Of a DNA stretch of 64,000 bases, positions 16,457 through 24,193 are shown piece by piece. Below the pieces are notes generated by a model. The model worked only from the letters and a program-made list of their open reading frames with translations, was not told the origin of the DNA and did no database searches. The DNA lies in assembly GCA_900315455.1 (NCBI GenBank), contig OMZE01000002.1, positions 1 to 64,000 of the forward strand, given 5' to 3'. Position numbers and translations under genes: made by a program. The DNA comes from an uncultured Prevotellaceae bacterium (GTDB taxonomy: Bacteria; Bacteroidota; Bacteroidia; Bacteroidales; Bacteroidaceae). How positions within the stretch are numbered: position 1 is the first letter of the stretch; each line of letters opens with the position of its first letter.

Positions 16457-16481
16457 CATGGTTCACTTCTGGCTTAAGACG

Positions 16482-17447
16482 TTATTCTTCGAGTCTTGTC
16501 GACAGTTTTCTATATGCTATGGCAGCCATGCCCACTTTTATCACGGAATATGCGGCGAACAAGATGAGGCCCAGGATCCCGGTTAGAGCCATGGAGCCAA
16601 TGACAGACCCACACAACCAACCGATCAATGCCCAGACGACGCTGACAATTACGCCAATCAACAATTCTGCGAAAAACAAAGTGGATTTGTATCCGTAGGT
16701 GATCTTCGTACTTTGCAACATGGCATCGGATGGGGACATTTCCTTGTCGAACATCAGATAGTAGGCCTGAGACCATCCGTATCCGATGATAATGGCTGGA
16801 ACAATCATAAAGAAGAATGCTGGAAGCAACGAGATCATCATCAGACCTGTCAGGCTGAAGAACTCACCCATATACTTACGGTATTTCCCGTCGAAGATGG
16901 CTGTAGGACTAATCATACTCCCGTCACTCTTGCTCAGGTTGATGGGCAAGTTGATCAAGCCAATGGTCGTTCCGACATTGAGATAGGGTATCCAGCATGT
17001 TAATCCCCAAAGAATATATGCCAGGAAAATACTCAGGAAATTGGTCAATCCCAGTTTACTACCTTCGGTGAGCAACTCACCTACAGTGAGCAGACTCTGG
17101 CTTTGAGGATAGGGATTATTTCCCTGTTGCCATTGCTGCTGTTGTTGCCACTGCTGCTGTTGGCTCTGCTGTTGTTGCTGCCACTGCTGCTGTTGGCTTT
17201 GCTGTTGTTGCTGTTGCCATTGTTGCTGCTGGCTTTGCTGTTGCTGCCACTGCTGCTGGTTTTGCTGCTGATTGTTCTGAAATCCCCCACCCTGCTGACC
17301 TGTTGGCTGTTGTGGAGGAACGGAGGAATTAGGCGGTGGCGCTTCATTACCCGTCACGGTATTGAACCAATATCCGCAATATCTGCACTTTAGTGCTTCA
17401 CTTTTTACGACTTGTCCACATTTCGGACATATTTTCATTTGATCCAT
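16482..17447 (-). CDS. Zinc-ribbon, Gln-rich, multi-pass membrane protein
   Basis: The 321-residue protein starts with one zinc-ribbon unit (CPKCG...CRYCGYWF, residues 7-27). A disordered linker of Gln, Trp and Ser (about 38-115) is made of WQQQQ/SQQQQ repeats. About 200 residues follow with four to five hydrophobic segments, including paired helices near 140-175, 195-225 and 255-305. I do not recognise a named family; the hydrophobic part resembles general membrane domains of unknown function. It follows the neighbouring zinc-ribbon gene by 12 bases and ends at the terminator at 16424-16456, so the two probably form one operon. Confidence 0.78.
   Translation of the reverse strand: MDQMKICPKCGQVVKSEALKCRYCGYWFNTVTGNEAPPPNSSVPPQQPTGQQGGGFQNNQQQNQQQWQQQQSQQQQWQQQQQQSQQQQWQQQQQSQQQQWQQQQQWQQGNNPYPQSQSLLTVGELLTEGSKLGLTNFLSIFLAYILWGLTCWIPYLNVGTTIGLINLPINLSKSDGSMISPTAIFDGKYRKYMGEFFSLTGLMMISLLPAFFFMIVPAIIIGYGWSQAYYLMFDKEMSPSDAMLQSTKITYGYKSTLFFAELLIGVIVSVVWALIGWLCGSVIGSMALTGILGLILFAAYSVIKVGMAAIAYRKLSTRLEE
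17123..17276 (-). repeat. CAG/CAA low-complexity repeat coding poly-Gln
   Basis: A compound repeat of CAA and CAG codons broken by TGG and AGC encodes WQQQQ and SQQQQ units. It is in frame within the membrane protein gene and is a likely site of copy-number change. Confidence 0.85.
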
Positions 17448-17459
17448 GATTAAAGATTT

Positions 17460-18857
17460 TTATTCATTAGGTATTCTGTCAACTTGTTGTAATTTGAAGC
17501 CAGGGCCATTGTTGCCCTGCTGCGACCCACTTCTTCCACCTTGTGGCTCAAGATGGAAACCGGTGCCTCCAGGATTGGGAGGTGCGACATCGCTGTTTCC
17601 ACGGTCTCTGTCACGGTGAGGACGAGGACTCGGACGACCGTAGTTGTCGGGAGCCACATCGCTACGGGAAGGTCGCCTGTCGTATTTGCCGCCAGACCTG
17701 TTACGGCCACTTGCCACGTCGTCGTAGGCTCCATCATATCCACGGTCGGGTCTTGCCGAACTCGGTGGGGTGGCTACCGGAGGAGTATTGGTGGTTTGCG
17801 TCTGAGTGCTTGTCACTCCTGCTGGCTCTTCCTCCACGGTTACTTCTTCTGTCGCCGGACTGCCGCTTTCATCGATATTGTCCGATGAGCCCTCAACGGT
17901 TTGTGTGTCGTCAACATCCTTTTCTGATGATACGGTCGTTTCGGTACGAGTAGGATTGCCTTCCTTGCTGTCATCATCGCTGTCTTTACTCAGGAAATAG
18001 TAGAGCAAGCCTCCCAATGCGAGTGCCAGAAGGGCTATAAGTGCAATAAGAAACCATTTCATCCCACTGCCACTCTTCTGAGGCGCTACAGGTGGAATGT
18101 ATGGAGGTTCATTGGTCTGTGGGGCATTTGCTTGATACGCCCCGCTTGTTCCATACGACTGCGGAGTGGGCTCTGGGGTATATTGTGGAGTGGGCTCCGG
18201 AGTGTATTGCGGAGTAGGCTCCGGTTTGTATTGCGGAGCGGGTTCTGGGGTATATTGCGGAGTGGGTTCCGGGGTATATTGCGGAGCGGGCTCCGGGGTA
18301 TATTGCGGAGTGGGCTCCGGGGTGTATGATGGAGCCTCATCGATAATGGGTTCTGGCGGTGGCGGAGGGGTAAGGTTTGATGCTGCGACATTTGTTGCTG
18401 TTGCTGCTGCAGCCACTGTAGCAGCCGTAGCCAAGCCAGAACCAAGGTTGGGCGAAGACGAATCTTCGGGGCTGAAATGGAGGGGTTCAGAACAGTATGG
18501 ACAAGTCGTCAAGTCAGAAGAGACCTGTTCTCCACAAACCGGACAAGTCCTCATCTCCCCAGAAGCACCCCTTGGCTTTGAAATAGGTTCTGCTTCTTTC
18601 ACGGGTGGAACAGGACTTGGCGTTTCTTGAGGGATGGGTTTCTCAATGGCCTCACCGCAGATTGGACATGTTGTTAGTCCTGTTGGAATGCTCTCTCCAC
18701 AAATTGGGCATTGGGTCATCCCAATGTTAGGAGTTGGTGGTGGCGGTGTAGGAGAATCATTGGTTGGTGTCGCGTTGGTCTCGAGAATTTCACCGCAATA
18801 TGGGCAAGTCGTGAGACCATCTGCTAATAATTCTGCACAGACTGGACATCTTTTCAT
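17460..18857 (-). CDS. Triple zinc-ribbon, single-pass membrane protein with Pro/Glu repeats
   Basis: The 465-residue protein has three near-identical zinc-ribbon units, CPxC(G/A)E...LTTCPYCGE-type (about 4-24, 50-70 and 103-123), joined by Pro-rich linkers. A Pro/Thr/Glu repeat, YTPEPTPQ (about 177-234), comes next, then a transmembrane segment (about 267-287). An acidic Ser/Thr-rich stretch and a basic Arg/Gly/Pro-rich tail complete it. Function is not recognised. The zinc ribbons would be cytoplasmic and the tail periplasmic. It is the first gene of a two-gene operon with the Gln-rich protein. Spellings of the three ribbons suggest internal duplication. Confidence 0.78.
   Translation of the reverse strand: MKRCPVCAELLADGLTTCPYCGEILETNATPTNDSPTPPPPTPNIGMTQCPICGESIPTGLTTCPICGEAIEKPIPQETPSPVPPVKEAEPISKPRGASGEMRTCPVCGEQVSSDLTTCPYCSEPLHFSPEDSSSPNLGSGLATAATVAAAATATNVAASNLTPPPPPEPIIDEAPSYTPEPTPQYTPEPAPQYTPEPTPQYTPEPAPQYKPEPTPQYTPEPTPQYTPEPTPQSYGTSGAYQANAPQTNEPPYIPPVAPQKSGSGMKWFLIALIALLALALGGLLYYFLSKDSDDDSKEGNPTRTETTVSSEKDVDDTQTVEGSSDNIDESGSPATEEVTVEEEPAGVTSTQTQTTNTPPVATPPSSARPDRGYDGAYDDVASGRNRSGGKYDRRPSRSDVAPDNYGRPSPRPHRDRDRGNSDVAPPNPGGTGFHLEPQGGRSGSQQGNNGPGFKLQQVDRIPNE
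18155..18329 (-). repeat. 24-base tandem repeat coding YTPEPTPQ
   Basis: Seven or so copies of a 24-base unit encode YTPEPTPQ, YTPEPAPQ or YKPEPTPQ. It lies in frame in the triple zinc-ribbon gene. Confidence 0.88.
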
Positions 18858-18921
18858 AGGCTTATTGTGTTGTTGGTGGTACTAATTGTTATAATGGCTT
18901 ACAAAAGAAATGAAATCATTA

Positions 18922-18929
18922 CAAAATTA
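18922..18929 (-). promoter_or_regulatory. Possible -7 box for the zinc-ribbon operon
   Basis: TAATTTTG on the minus strand, 65 bases before the ATG at 18857. No -33 TTTG is seen at the right spacing, so support is weak. Confidence 0.3.
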
Positions 18930-19040
18930 TACTTTTTTTTCAATAATAAAAACTTTTTGTTTGGAAAAGCAAGAAATTTGATAATTTTTAACAAGCATGC
19001 TTATGTATCATCCAATTGCAACATGCTAATATGAAATAGG

Positions 19041-19160
19041 TTTGAATCCCATGTTCGTCGGGATTTGCAATCCCGACGCAGTGAGTATCAGGATTTTTAA
19101 TCCGAAAAAGCGTACTGAAAATACTTATACTCTGTTCGGACGGATTGCAAAACTGCGATT
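19041..19160. repeat. REP-like palindrome cluster
   Basis: Within the 461-base gap 18858-19318, CGTCGGGATT-TGC-AATCCCGACG (19056-19078) is a palindrome with 10-base arms. It is followed by GGATT-TTT-AATCC (19091-19103) and a decayed third copy around 19141-19157. Stacked GGGATTTGCAATCCC and GGATTTTTAATCC palindromes look like the REP-type repeats scattered through many Bacteroidetes genomes. A 63-codon frame over them is a by-product. The rest of the gap is AT-rich, with the tRNA promoter at its right end. Confidence 0.65.
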
Positions 19161-19261
19161 AAGTGTAGTGCAAATTCATTTGAACACTGCAGAACGTGAG
19201 CAGTTTATCAAAATCCCCCAAAAAGGGTTCTGATGGTTGTTCAAAAAAAATGAGTTAAAAA

Positions 19262-19293
19262 TTCGTTTATATGACAAGAATTGATTAACTTTG
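19262..19293 (+). promoter_or_regulatory. Promoter for tRNA-Ser(GGA)
   Basis: TAACTTTG (19286-19293) is a perfect -7 box. The -33 position, 20 bases upstream, reads TTCG (19262-19265), one mismatch from TTTG. Transcription should start near 19300, shortly before the tRNA. Confidence 0.55.
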
Positions 19294-19318
19294 CACCCCG
19301 AATAAAGATATTTGTTAA

Positions 19319-19406
19319 GGAAAGATGCTCGAGTGGCTGAAGAGGCACGCCTGGAAAGCGTGTATACGTCAAAAGCGTATCCCGGGTTCGAATCCCGGTC
19401 TTTCCG
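19319..19406 (+). tRNA. tRNA-Ser (anticodon GGA)
   Basis: The acceptor arms GGAAAGA and TCTTTCC pair perfectly with discriminator G. The anticodon arm CACGC-CTGGAAA-GCGTG gives anticodon GGA, reading UCC/UCU. A long variable arm, as expected of tRNA-Ser, precedes a standard T arm with GGTTCGAATCC. CCA is not encoded. Confidence 0.95.
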
Positions 19407-19415
19407 CAAAAGAAG

Positions 19416-19444
19416 AAACCGATACATGACGTATCGGTTTTTTT
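19416..19444 (+). terminator. Rho-independent terminator after tRNA-Ser
   Basis: AAACCGATAC (19416-19425) pairs with GTATCGGTTT (19431-19440) around a 5-base loop, and the T-run continues to 19444. Confidence 0.88.
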
Positions 19445-19505
19445 AGTTCTCCAAACAGGACGGTCTTGACGGGTCAGCGGATATTCCAAGTTGATACGCT
19501 GTAAC

Positions 19506-20024
19506 CTATTCCTTTACAAGCCGTTCTAGAGAATCTTTTTCCATCTTGAGCAAGTATGCCTTCTTATCAAGGCCAGCAGCGTAGCCTGTCAGGCTGCCGT
19601 TCTGCCCCACTACCCTATGGCAAGGAATGATGAGGGCGATGTCATTGTGCCCCACGGCACCACCCACAGCCTGTGCCGACATGACGGGCACCTTTTTCTC
19701 ATGGGCTACGCGCCTTGCTATTTCACCATACGTCGTCGTTTGTCCGTAAGGAATAGTGAGCAGGATTTCCCATACCATTTGCCTGAAAACCGTGCCATAC
19801 ATCCTTATAGGAGGCGTGAAGTCAGGTATCTCACCCCTGAAATAGGTGTTGAGCCATCTGATGGTTTCTTGAAAGACAGGCAGGTCGTCTTTATCATGAG
19901 CAATGCTATCCTGGGCGATTGAACTGTATTTCTGCCTCTCAAACCACAGACCTGTCAGTTCCTTGCCATTACTGACAAGCGTCATTCTTCCAAGTGGACT
20001 GCAATAATGAGTAATGTGGTCCAT
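19506..20024 (-). CDS. ogt: Methylated-DNA--protein-cysteine S-methyltransferase
   Basis: This 172-residue DNA-repair protein transfers alkyl groups from O6-alkylguanine (and O4-alkylthymine) to its own cysteine, a one-time reaction. The active-site motif PCHRVV is present with Cys135, followed by the G-x-L-x-GY-A-x-G-L segment. The upstream TVFRQMVWEILLTIPYGQTTTYGEIA segment is the usual helix-turn-helix-like DNA-binding part. Length fits the Ogt form without an Ada regulatory domain. It lies 27 bases after the uridine-kinase-like gene and may be co-transcribed with it. Confidence 0.95.
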   Translation of the reverse strand: MDHITHYCSPLGRMTLVSNGKELTGLWFERQKYSSIAQDSIAHDKDDLPVFQETIRWLNTYFRGEIPDFTPPIRMYGTVFRQMVWEILLTIPYGQTTTYGEIARRVAHEKKVPVMSAQAVGGAVGHNDIALIIPCHRVVGQNGSLTGYAAGLDKKAYLLKMEKDSLERLVKE

Positions 20025-20051
20025 AGCGTGTAGTATGGTTGAATATGACGG

Positions 20052-21731
20052 TCAATATTTGAAACTGGAACCGCCGACAAACTCGCGCATGATACTGGTG
20101 GGTGGTATCTCCTTGTCGCTCACCGGTAGGAAGTAGTGAATGAATTTCTGTAAACGGTGAGCCTCTGCATATTCAGGGCAGTTCTTCGGCACTGTGGAGA
20201 GGATGATTTCTGCATTGTTGCGCAATACGGCAAACTCGATGTTGAGGGCGGAATTGAACATCACATCGGCGGATTCCTGGAAAGGCAGAATCCATTTCTC
20301 CTCTGCCTCACACACGTTGGGCCACATGCTGATGGTCTCACGGGCAGAGTAGGCTCCTTTGTTATAGTCGCGGATGATGCGGCGCAATAGGCGGTTGTCG
20401 CGTGTGGGTATCCAGTTGTGGTCATCAAGCGACACACTCGTAAGTGCAGAAACGAATATTTTGAAATAGTCGATGCCGGGGATGTTTTTTGTAAGTAAGG
20501 GATTCAAAGCATGAATGCCCTCAATAATCAGCACATTGTCGTTTTGGAGTTTTAGACGTTTGCCATTATATTCACGTTTTCCAGTCACGAAATTATACTC
20601 AGGCACTTCTACACGCTCTCCCCCAATTAATCTATCGAGATGTTCCTCCAGCAATTCACAATCCACCGCCTTGATATTGTCGAAATCATACTGTCCGTTG
20701 GGAAGTTTGGGTGTATCTACACGGTTGACAAAATAATCGTCGGTAGAGAATGAGATGGGGCGCAACCCACATGCCAGGAGTTGGATGGACAGACGTTTTG
20801 TGAAGGTGGTCTTTCCCGAACTCGACGGCCCCGTGATGAGCACGATGCGCACAGGATTGGTCTCAGCATGGAAACGCCGGTCGATTTCTTCGGCTATCTT
20901 CACGATTTTCTTCTCTTGCAGGGCTTCACTCACCTGGATGAGTTCCGAGGCATATCCCTTGAGGATGGCCTTGTTCACGTCTCCGGCATTGGAGAGTCTC
21001 ATGATGATGTCCCAGCGCACTTTCTCGGCAAAGACATCAAAGGTATGGGGTTGGTCTACCTTCTCGGCCAATTGTGTGGGATGATGTTTGTCGGGGACCC
21101 TGAGCAGCATTCCGTCATGCATCAATTCCAACCCCCAAACAGTCAGATAGCCTGCCGATGGCACGAGGGGTCCGTAGTAGTAGTCCACGGTATCACCCAG
21201 CATATAATAATCGCTGTAAATCTGCCCACTGGTCTCCAGCAGTTTCACCTTGTCGGCAAATCCCCTTTCCTTGAAAACCCTGATGGCTTCCTCGGTTGTT
21301 GCCTCTGTACGACGGAACGGCAGGTCAAGGTTGATGATTTCCTGCATACGTTGACATATCCGCTTCACATCCTCCTCTGTCAGAGGGTCGGTTCCCTTCT
21401 TCTTGAAGTTGCAGTAATAACCGCGTGAGAGAGGATGCTCGATGAAGAGTTTGCTTCCAGGAAACAAGTCGGACGTCGCTTTGTAGAGCACAAAGCAGAG
21501 TGAACGTACATACACTCGCATTCCCGTTCCATTGGTAACGTCAAGGAATTCCACGTCACGGTTTTGGAAAAGTCTGAATTTCAGTCCTTGCGCGGTGTTG
21601 TTGACCTTTGCTGCCACGACAGGGGATGGCAGTTTGATTTCATCGGCCATGGCTTGATATACATCGAGCAGTGAGATGCCTTCTGGAAAACTCTTCGTGA
21701 TGTTGATGTTCTTGCAACGGATTTGTAACAT
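20052..21731 (-). CDS. Uridine-kinase-like protein with TGS/ThrRS-like N-terminus
   Basis: The protein has 559 residues. The first 60 or so form a TGS-like domain, and the next 200 resemble the second additional domain of threonyl-tRNA synthetase. A P-loop kinase domain of the uridine/phosphoribulokinase type follows (ITGPSSSGKTTFTKR, then the FSTDDYFVNR and EGIHALNP segments). This three-part layout is typical of Bacteroidetes proteins annotated as nucleoside kinases; the natural substrate is not certain. ATG 21731 begins the TGS domain directly; the frame's earlier start at 21791 lies inside the promoter. It is transcribed from the promoter at 21789-21819, which carries a striking palindrome. 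Confidence 0.85.
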   Translation of the reverse strand: MLQIRCKNINITKSFPEGISLLDVYQAMADEIKLPSPVVAAKVNNTAQGLKFRLFQNRDVEFLDVTNGTGMRVYVRSLCFVLYKATSDLFPGSKLFIEHPLSRGYYCNFKKKGTDPLTEEDVKRICQRMQEIINLDLPFRRTEATTEEAIRVFKERGFADKVKLLETSGQIYSDYYMLGDTVDYYYGPLVPSAGYLTVWGLELMHDGMLLRVPDKHHPTQLAEKVDQPHTFDVFAEKVRWDIIMRLSNAGDVNKAILKGYASELIQVSEALQEKKIVKIAEEIDRRFHAETNPVRIVLITGPSSSGKTTFTKRLSIQLLACGLRPISFSTDDYFVNRVDTPKLPNGQYDFDNIKAVDCELLEEHLDRLIGGERVEVPEYNFVTGKREYNGKRLKLQNDNVLIIEGIHALNPLLTKNIPGIDYFKIFVSALTSVSLDDHNWIPTRDNRLLRRIIRDYNKGAYSARETISMWPNVCEAEEKWILPFQESADVMFNSALNIEFAVLRNNAEIILSTVPKNCPEYAEAHRLQKFIHYFLPVSDKEIPPTSIMREFVGGSSFKY

Positions 21732-21766
21732 AGGTCGGTATAGATTGAGTGTTAGTGTGAAAAAAA

Positions 21767-21798
21767 CGTAACTTTGCCACAATCGTGGCAAAGTTACG
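21767..21798. promoter_or_regulatory. 32-base palindrome covering the kinase promoter, candidate operator
   Basis: CGTAACTTTGCCAC (21767-21780) and its exact inverse (21785-21798) are 14-base arms around AATC. The right arm contains the -7 box of the kinase promoter. The predicted transcript would include only the left arm, so this looks like a protein-binding site rather than an RNA hairpin. Confidence 0.6.
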
Positions 21799-21819
21799 AA
21801 AAATCATGTGTAGGACAAA
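21789..21819 (-). promoter_or_regulatory. Promoter for the uridine-kinase-like gene
   Basis: On the minus strand, TTTG (21816-21819), 19 bases, TAACTTTG (21789-21796). This is a full match to the consensus, about 50 bases upstream of ATG 21731. Confidence 0.75.
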
Positions 21820-21880
21820 ATAAACTCCTGTTTTTCTATATCGAAAAACGAAATGAACGTCGTATATGCGGTCCCGAATA

Positions 21881-23932
21881 TCAGTTTATCAAATAAACCT
21901 TGTCTTGTCCGTTGTATGTGCATTTCACTGAGGCTCGCCCATCTACTATCTTACCCACGGTGATGCTTACTGCCGGGTCGGATGCCGTAGCCTTGATGAC
22001 AGAACCTTCCTTCATCGGTGCATATGTCTGGTAATGTGTCACATCGGTGTAGCCGTTGGCATTTGTGCCACGAATGGGGGTGGAGGGCAGGTTGAGCCGC
22101 TGACCGTCAACTGTGATGGTGACAGTAGGAACTACTGGCGGAGTGCAGGTGGTCGACGAAGCGGAGAAGCCAATGCCATGAAGGTCGAAGAGTCCCTCTG
22201 GACGCTGGGGCTGCATCTGCCGGCCACCGAACGGAGGACGGTTGCGCTGGGGCTGTTCCACCTCAGGACCTTCGGCAACGAGGTATATGGCATGCTTGCC
22301 CTTCAATCCCTCTACGGCGGGCACTGCCACCTGATAGGTCTTGGCCTCTTTCGGTGCATCGGCTGCTACCTCTATCACTCCTATTTCCTGACCTTTCCAT
22401 GTGTCATTAGCATATGGACCATCAAGCATCACGTGAATGCGGAAAGCACCATGGCCTCCGGGTGTGAGGTTGAGATGGAGTATTGTTCCGTCTCCTTTTG
22501 CCGTACCCTTGAAGGCCTTTACTCCTTTGGTGTCCTTCACAAGACCGCCGAAACCAAAATACTTGAATCCCACAACACCCTTGTTGGTTATTCCAGCAAG
22601 GTCCATACTGTTGTTCCAATTGTCATGGTTGTCTTGCATCCAGTCATTTCCAGACATATAGCATGCCAGTCCGGCAGAATAATACTGATATGGAGGAAGG
22701 CCGAAAATCTGGAATCCCTCAGAGGTTACTTCTGCACCAGTGTAAGTGGTACCGTCGGCAGCAGAAGCCGTCCATTCATTGTCCTTGGCGTAGGGGTCGT
22801 AGCCCACGATTCTCAGTTTGCCGCCATCGGCTACTGACTTCTTGTCGAATGTGATTTTCACAGGTGCCACCATAGCCTGACGGGCATTCCCGAATCCGCG
22901 TGGCGGACGGTGATAGAACACATACCACTGCCCGTTGATTTCCTGCAGTGAGCCATGAGTATTGTGGGCGGCATTGGTCGTCGTGAGGTGCGAACCGTCT
23001 TCGTTGGGAACCACACCGCGTGAGTCGACGAGCACGCCTCCCGAGCGCCATGGTCCGAGCGGAGAGTCTCCATAGGCATAGCGGAGGGCGGAATTGGTAG
23101 ACCCCAATCCGTAGTCTGGACCGGAATAGCCGGAGAACACCATCACATATTTATTGCCTACCTTGCGGATTGACGAAGCCTCAAAGAAATTGAAGTCGCC
23201 GGGGTTCTGGTCTTTGTACAAAGCAGGATACTGTGTACCTTCCGGGTCGCGGACGACACCGTATCTCGCACTCGCAGGGATGAAATAATCGTGAATCTGC
23301 GTGCCTGGACGCATGGCATACATGTTGTCTTGGTCGAGTTCGCAAGCCGTGGAGTGCTGGAAGCCATAGAACACATAGGCACGGAATCCTTTTTCGTAAT
23401 CAGGGTCTTTCTTGTCGGTAATGTTCTCGATGTACACAGAGGGGTCGAAGTCAATCAGTGACCCAGGGAGGCAGCGCCGGCCGTCGGGAGTGAGATTGAC
23501 AGGGGTAAATGGACCATTGGGGCGCGGTCCCTTACATACCATGGCCACCCTGTTCCATCCCCTGGAGTGAGGATAGAGGTAATAGGTCTTCTCACCTGTT
23601 TTCCTGTCTTTTACCTCAACGAGGTCGGGGGCATACATGGTATCCCATTGTCCGTCAACGAAATGGGTGAAGATAGGGCCTTCGTCACGCCATTGACTCA
23701 GGTCCTCCACAGGTGCCGACCACAGCCTGATATCCGGTCCGCAGTATGCGGAGTAGTTGACATCATGAGACCCCACGATATATGCGCGGAATTTTCCGGG
23801 ATTATCAGGGTCTTCAAAAACACGTGGCTCACCATCGGGCAAATGCTCCCAAAGAGGGAGATAAGGGTTTTGGGCATTTGCTGTCATTACTGCAAAGAAC
23901 AGTACAATTACGGAAACAATTTTTCTCATCAT
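21881..23932 (-). CDS. Secreted GH43-type glycosidase with C-terminal sandwich domains
   Basis: The 683-residue protein has a signal peptide (about 1-20). Its five-bladed-propeller-type domain runs from about 24 to 385, with EPRVFEDPD near 35-43 in place of the usual opening Asp motif, Asp163 in IDFDPSVYI, and Glu251 in FFEASS. These fit the acid/base pattern of GH43. A CBM6-like sandwich (about 395-590) and a small C-terminal domain (about 600-683) follow. The substrate cannot be read from the sequence; GH43 enzymes act mainly on arabinose- and xylose-containing glycans. It lies alone, after a -7 box at 23955-23962. Confidence 0.82.
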   Translation of the reverse strand: MMRKIVSVIVLFFAVMTANAQNPYLPLWEHLPDGEPRVFEDPDNPGKFRAYIVGSHDVNYSAYCGPDIRLWSAPVEDLSQWRDEGPIFTHFVDGQWDTMYAPDLVEVKDRKTGEKTYYLYPHSRGWNRVAMVCKGPRPNGPFTPVNLTPDGRRCLPGSLIDFDPSVYIENITDKKDPDYEKGFRAYVFYGFQHSTACELDQDNMYAMRPGTQIHDYFIPASARYGVVRDPEGTQYPALYKDQNPGDFNFFEASSIRKVGNKYVMVFSGYSGPDYGLGSTNSALRYAYGDSPLGPWRSGGVLVDSRGVVPNEDGSHLTTTNAAHNTHGSLQEINGQWYVFYHRPPRGFGNARQAMVAPVKITFDKKSVADGGKLRIVGYDPYAKDNEWTASAADGTTYTGAEVTSEGFQIFGLPPYQYYSAGLACYMSGNDWMQDNHDNWNNSMDLAGITNKGVVGFKYFGFGGLVKDTKGVKAFKGTAKGDGTILHLNLTPGGHGAFRIHVMLDGPYANDTWKGQEIGVIEVAADAPKEAKTYQVAVPAVEGLKGKHAIYLVAEGPEVEQPQRNRPPFGGRQMQPQRPEGLFDLHGIGFSASSTTCTPPVVPTVTITVDGQRLNLPSTPIRGTNANGYTDVTHYQTYAPMKEGSVIKATASDPAVSITVGKIVDGRASVKCTYNGQDKVYLIN

Positions 23933-23954
23933 ACATGGATTTCTGGTTCTTTGG

Positions 23955-23962
23955 CAAAAATA
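23955..23962 (-). promoter_or_regulatory. Possible -7 box for the GH43-type gene
   Basis: TATTTTTG on the minus strand, 23 bases before ATG 23932. No -33 TTTG is seen at 19-21 bases. Confidence 0.35.
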
Positions 23963-24112
23963 ATGATAATCTCATCGTTCGCCTTTATGCTGTGTTTCCT
24001 TTTTTTTATATTTTATTGCTTTCTAATAATTTGGCACATTACGGATGTGAAATGATGTGTTCGTAAAACAAGACAAACGTCATTCAAAGGGTAATATTTT
24101 TTCTTTATTCAA

Positions 24113-24144
24113 TTTGTCCATTCGGCGGGTTTTCACTATTTTTG
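24113..24144 (+). promoter_or_regulatory. Promoter for the M50-type protease gene
   Basis: TTTG (24113-24116), 20 bases, TATTTTTG (24137-24144): a full consensus match, about 43 bases of leader before ATG 24194. Confidence 0.72.
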
Positions 24145-24193
24145 CCGACTGAAAAAGGAAACATGTGATTTCTTATCCATAAGATACAGAAAA

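Noticed and set aside
19042-19233. 63-codon plus-strand frame
   Set aside because: It reads through the REP-like palindromes, and its sequence is set by those repeats.
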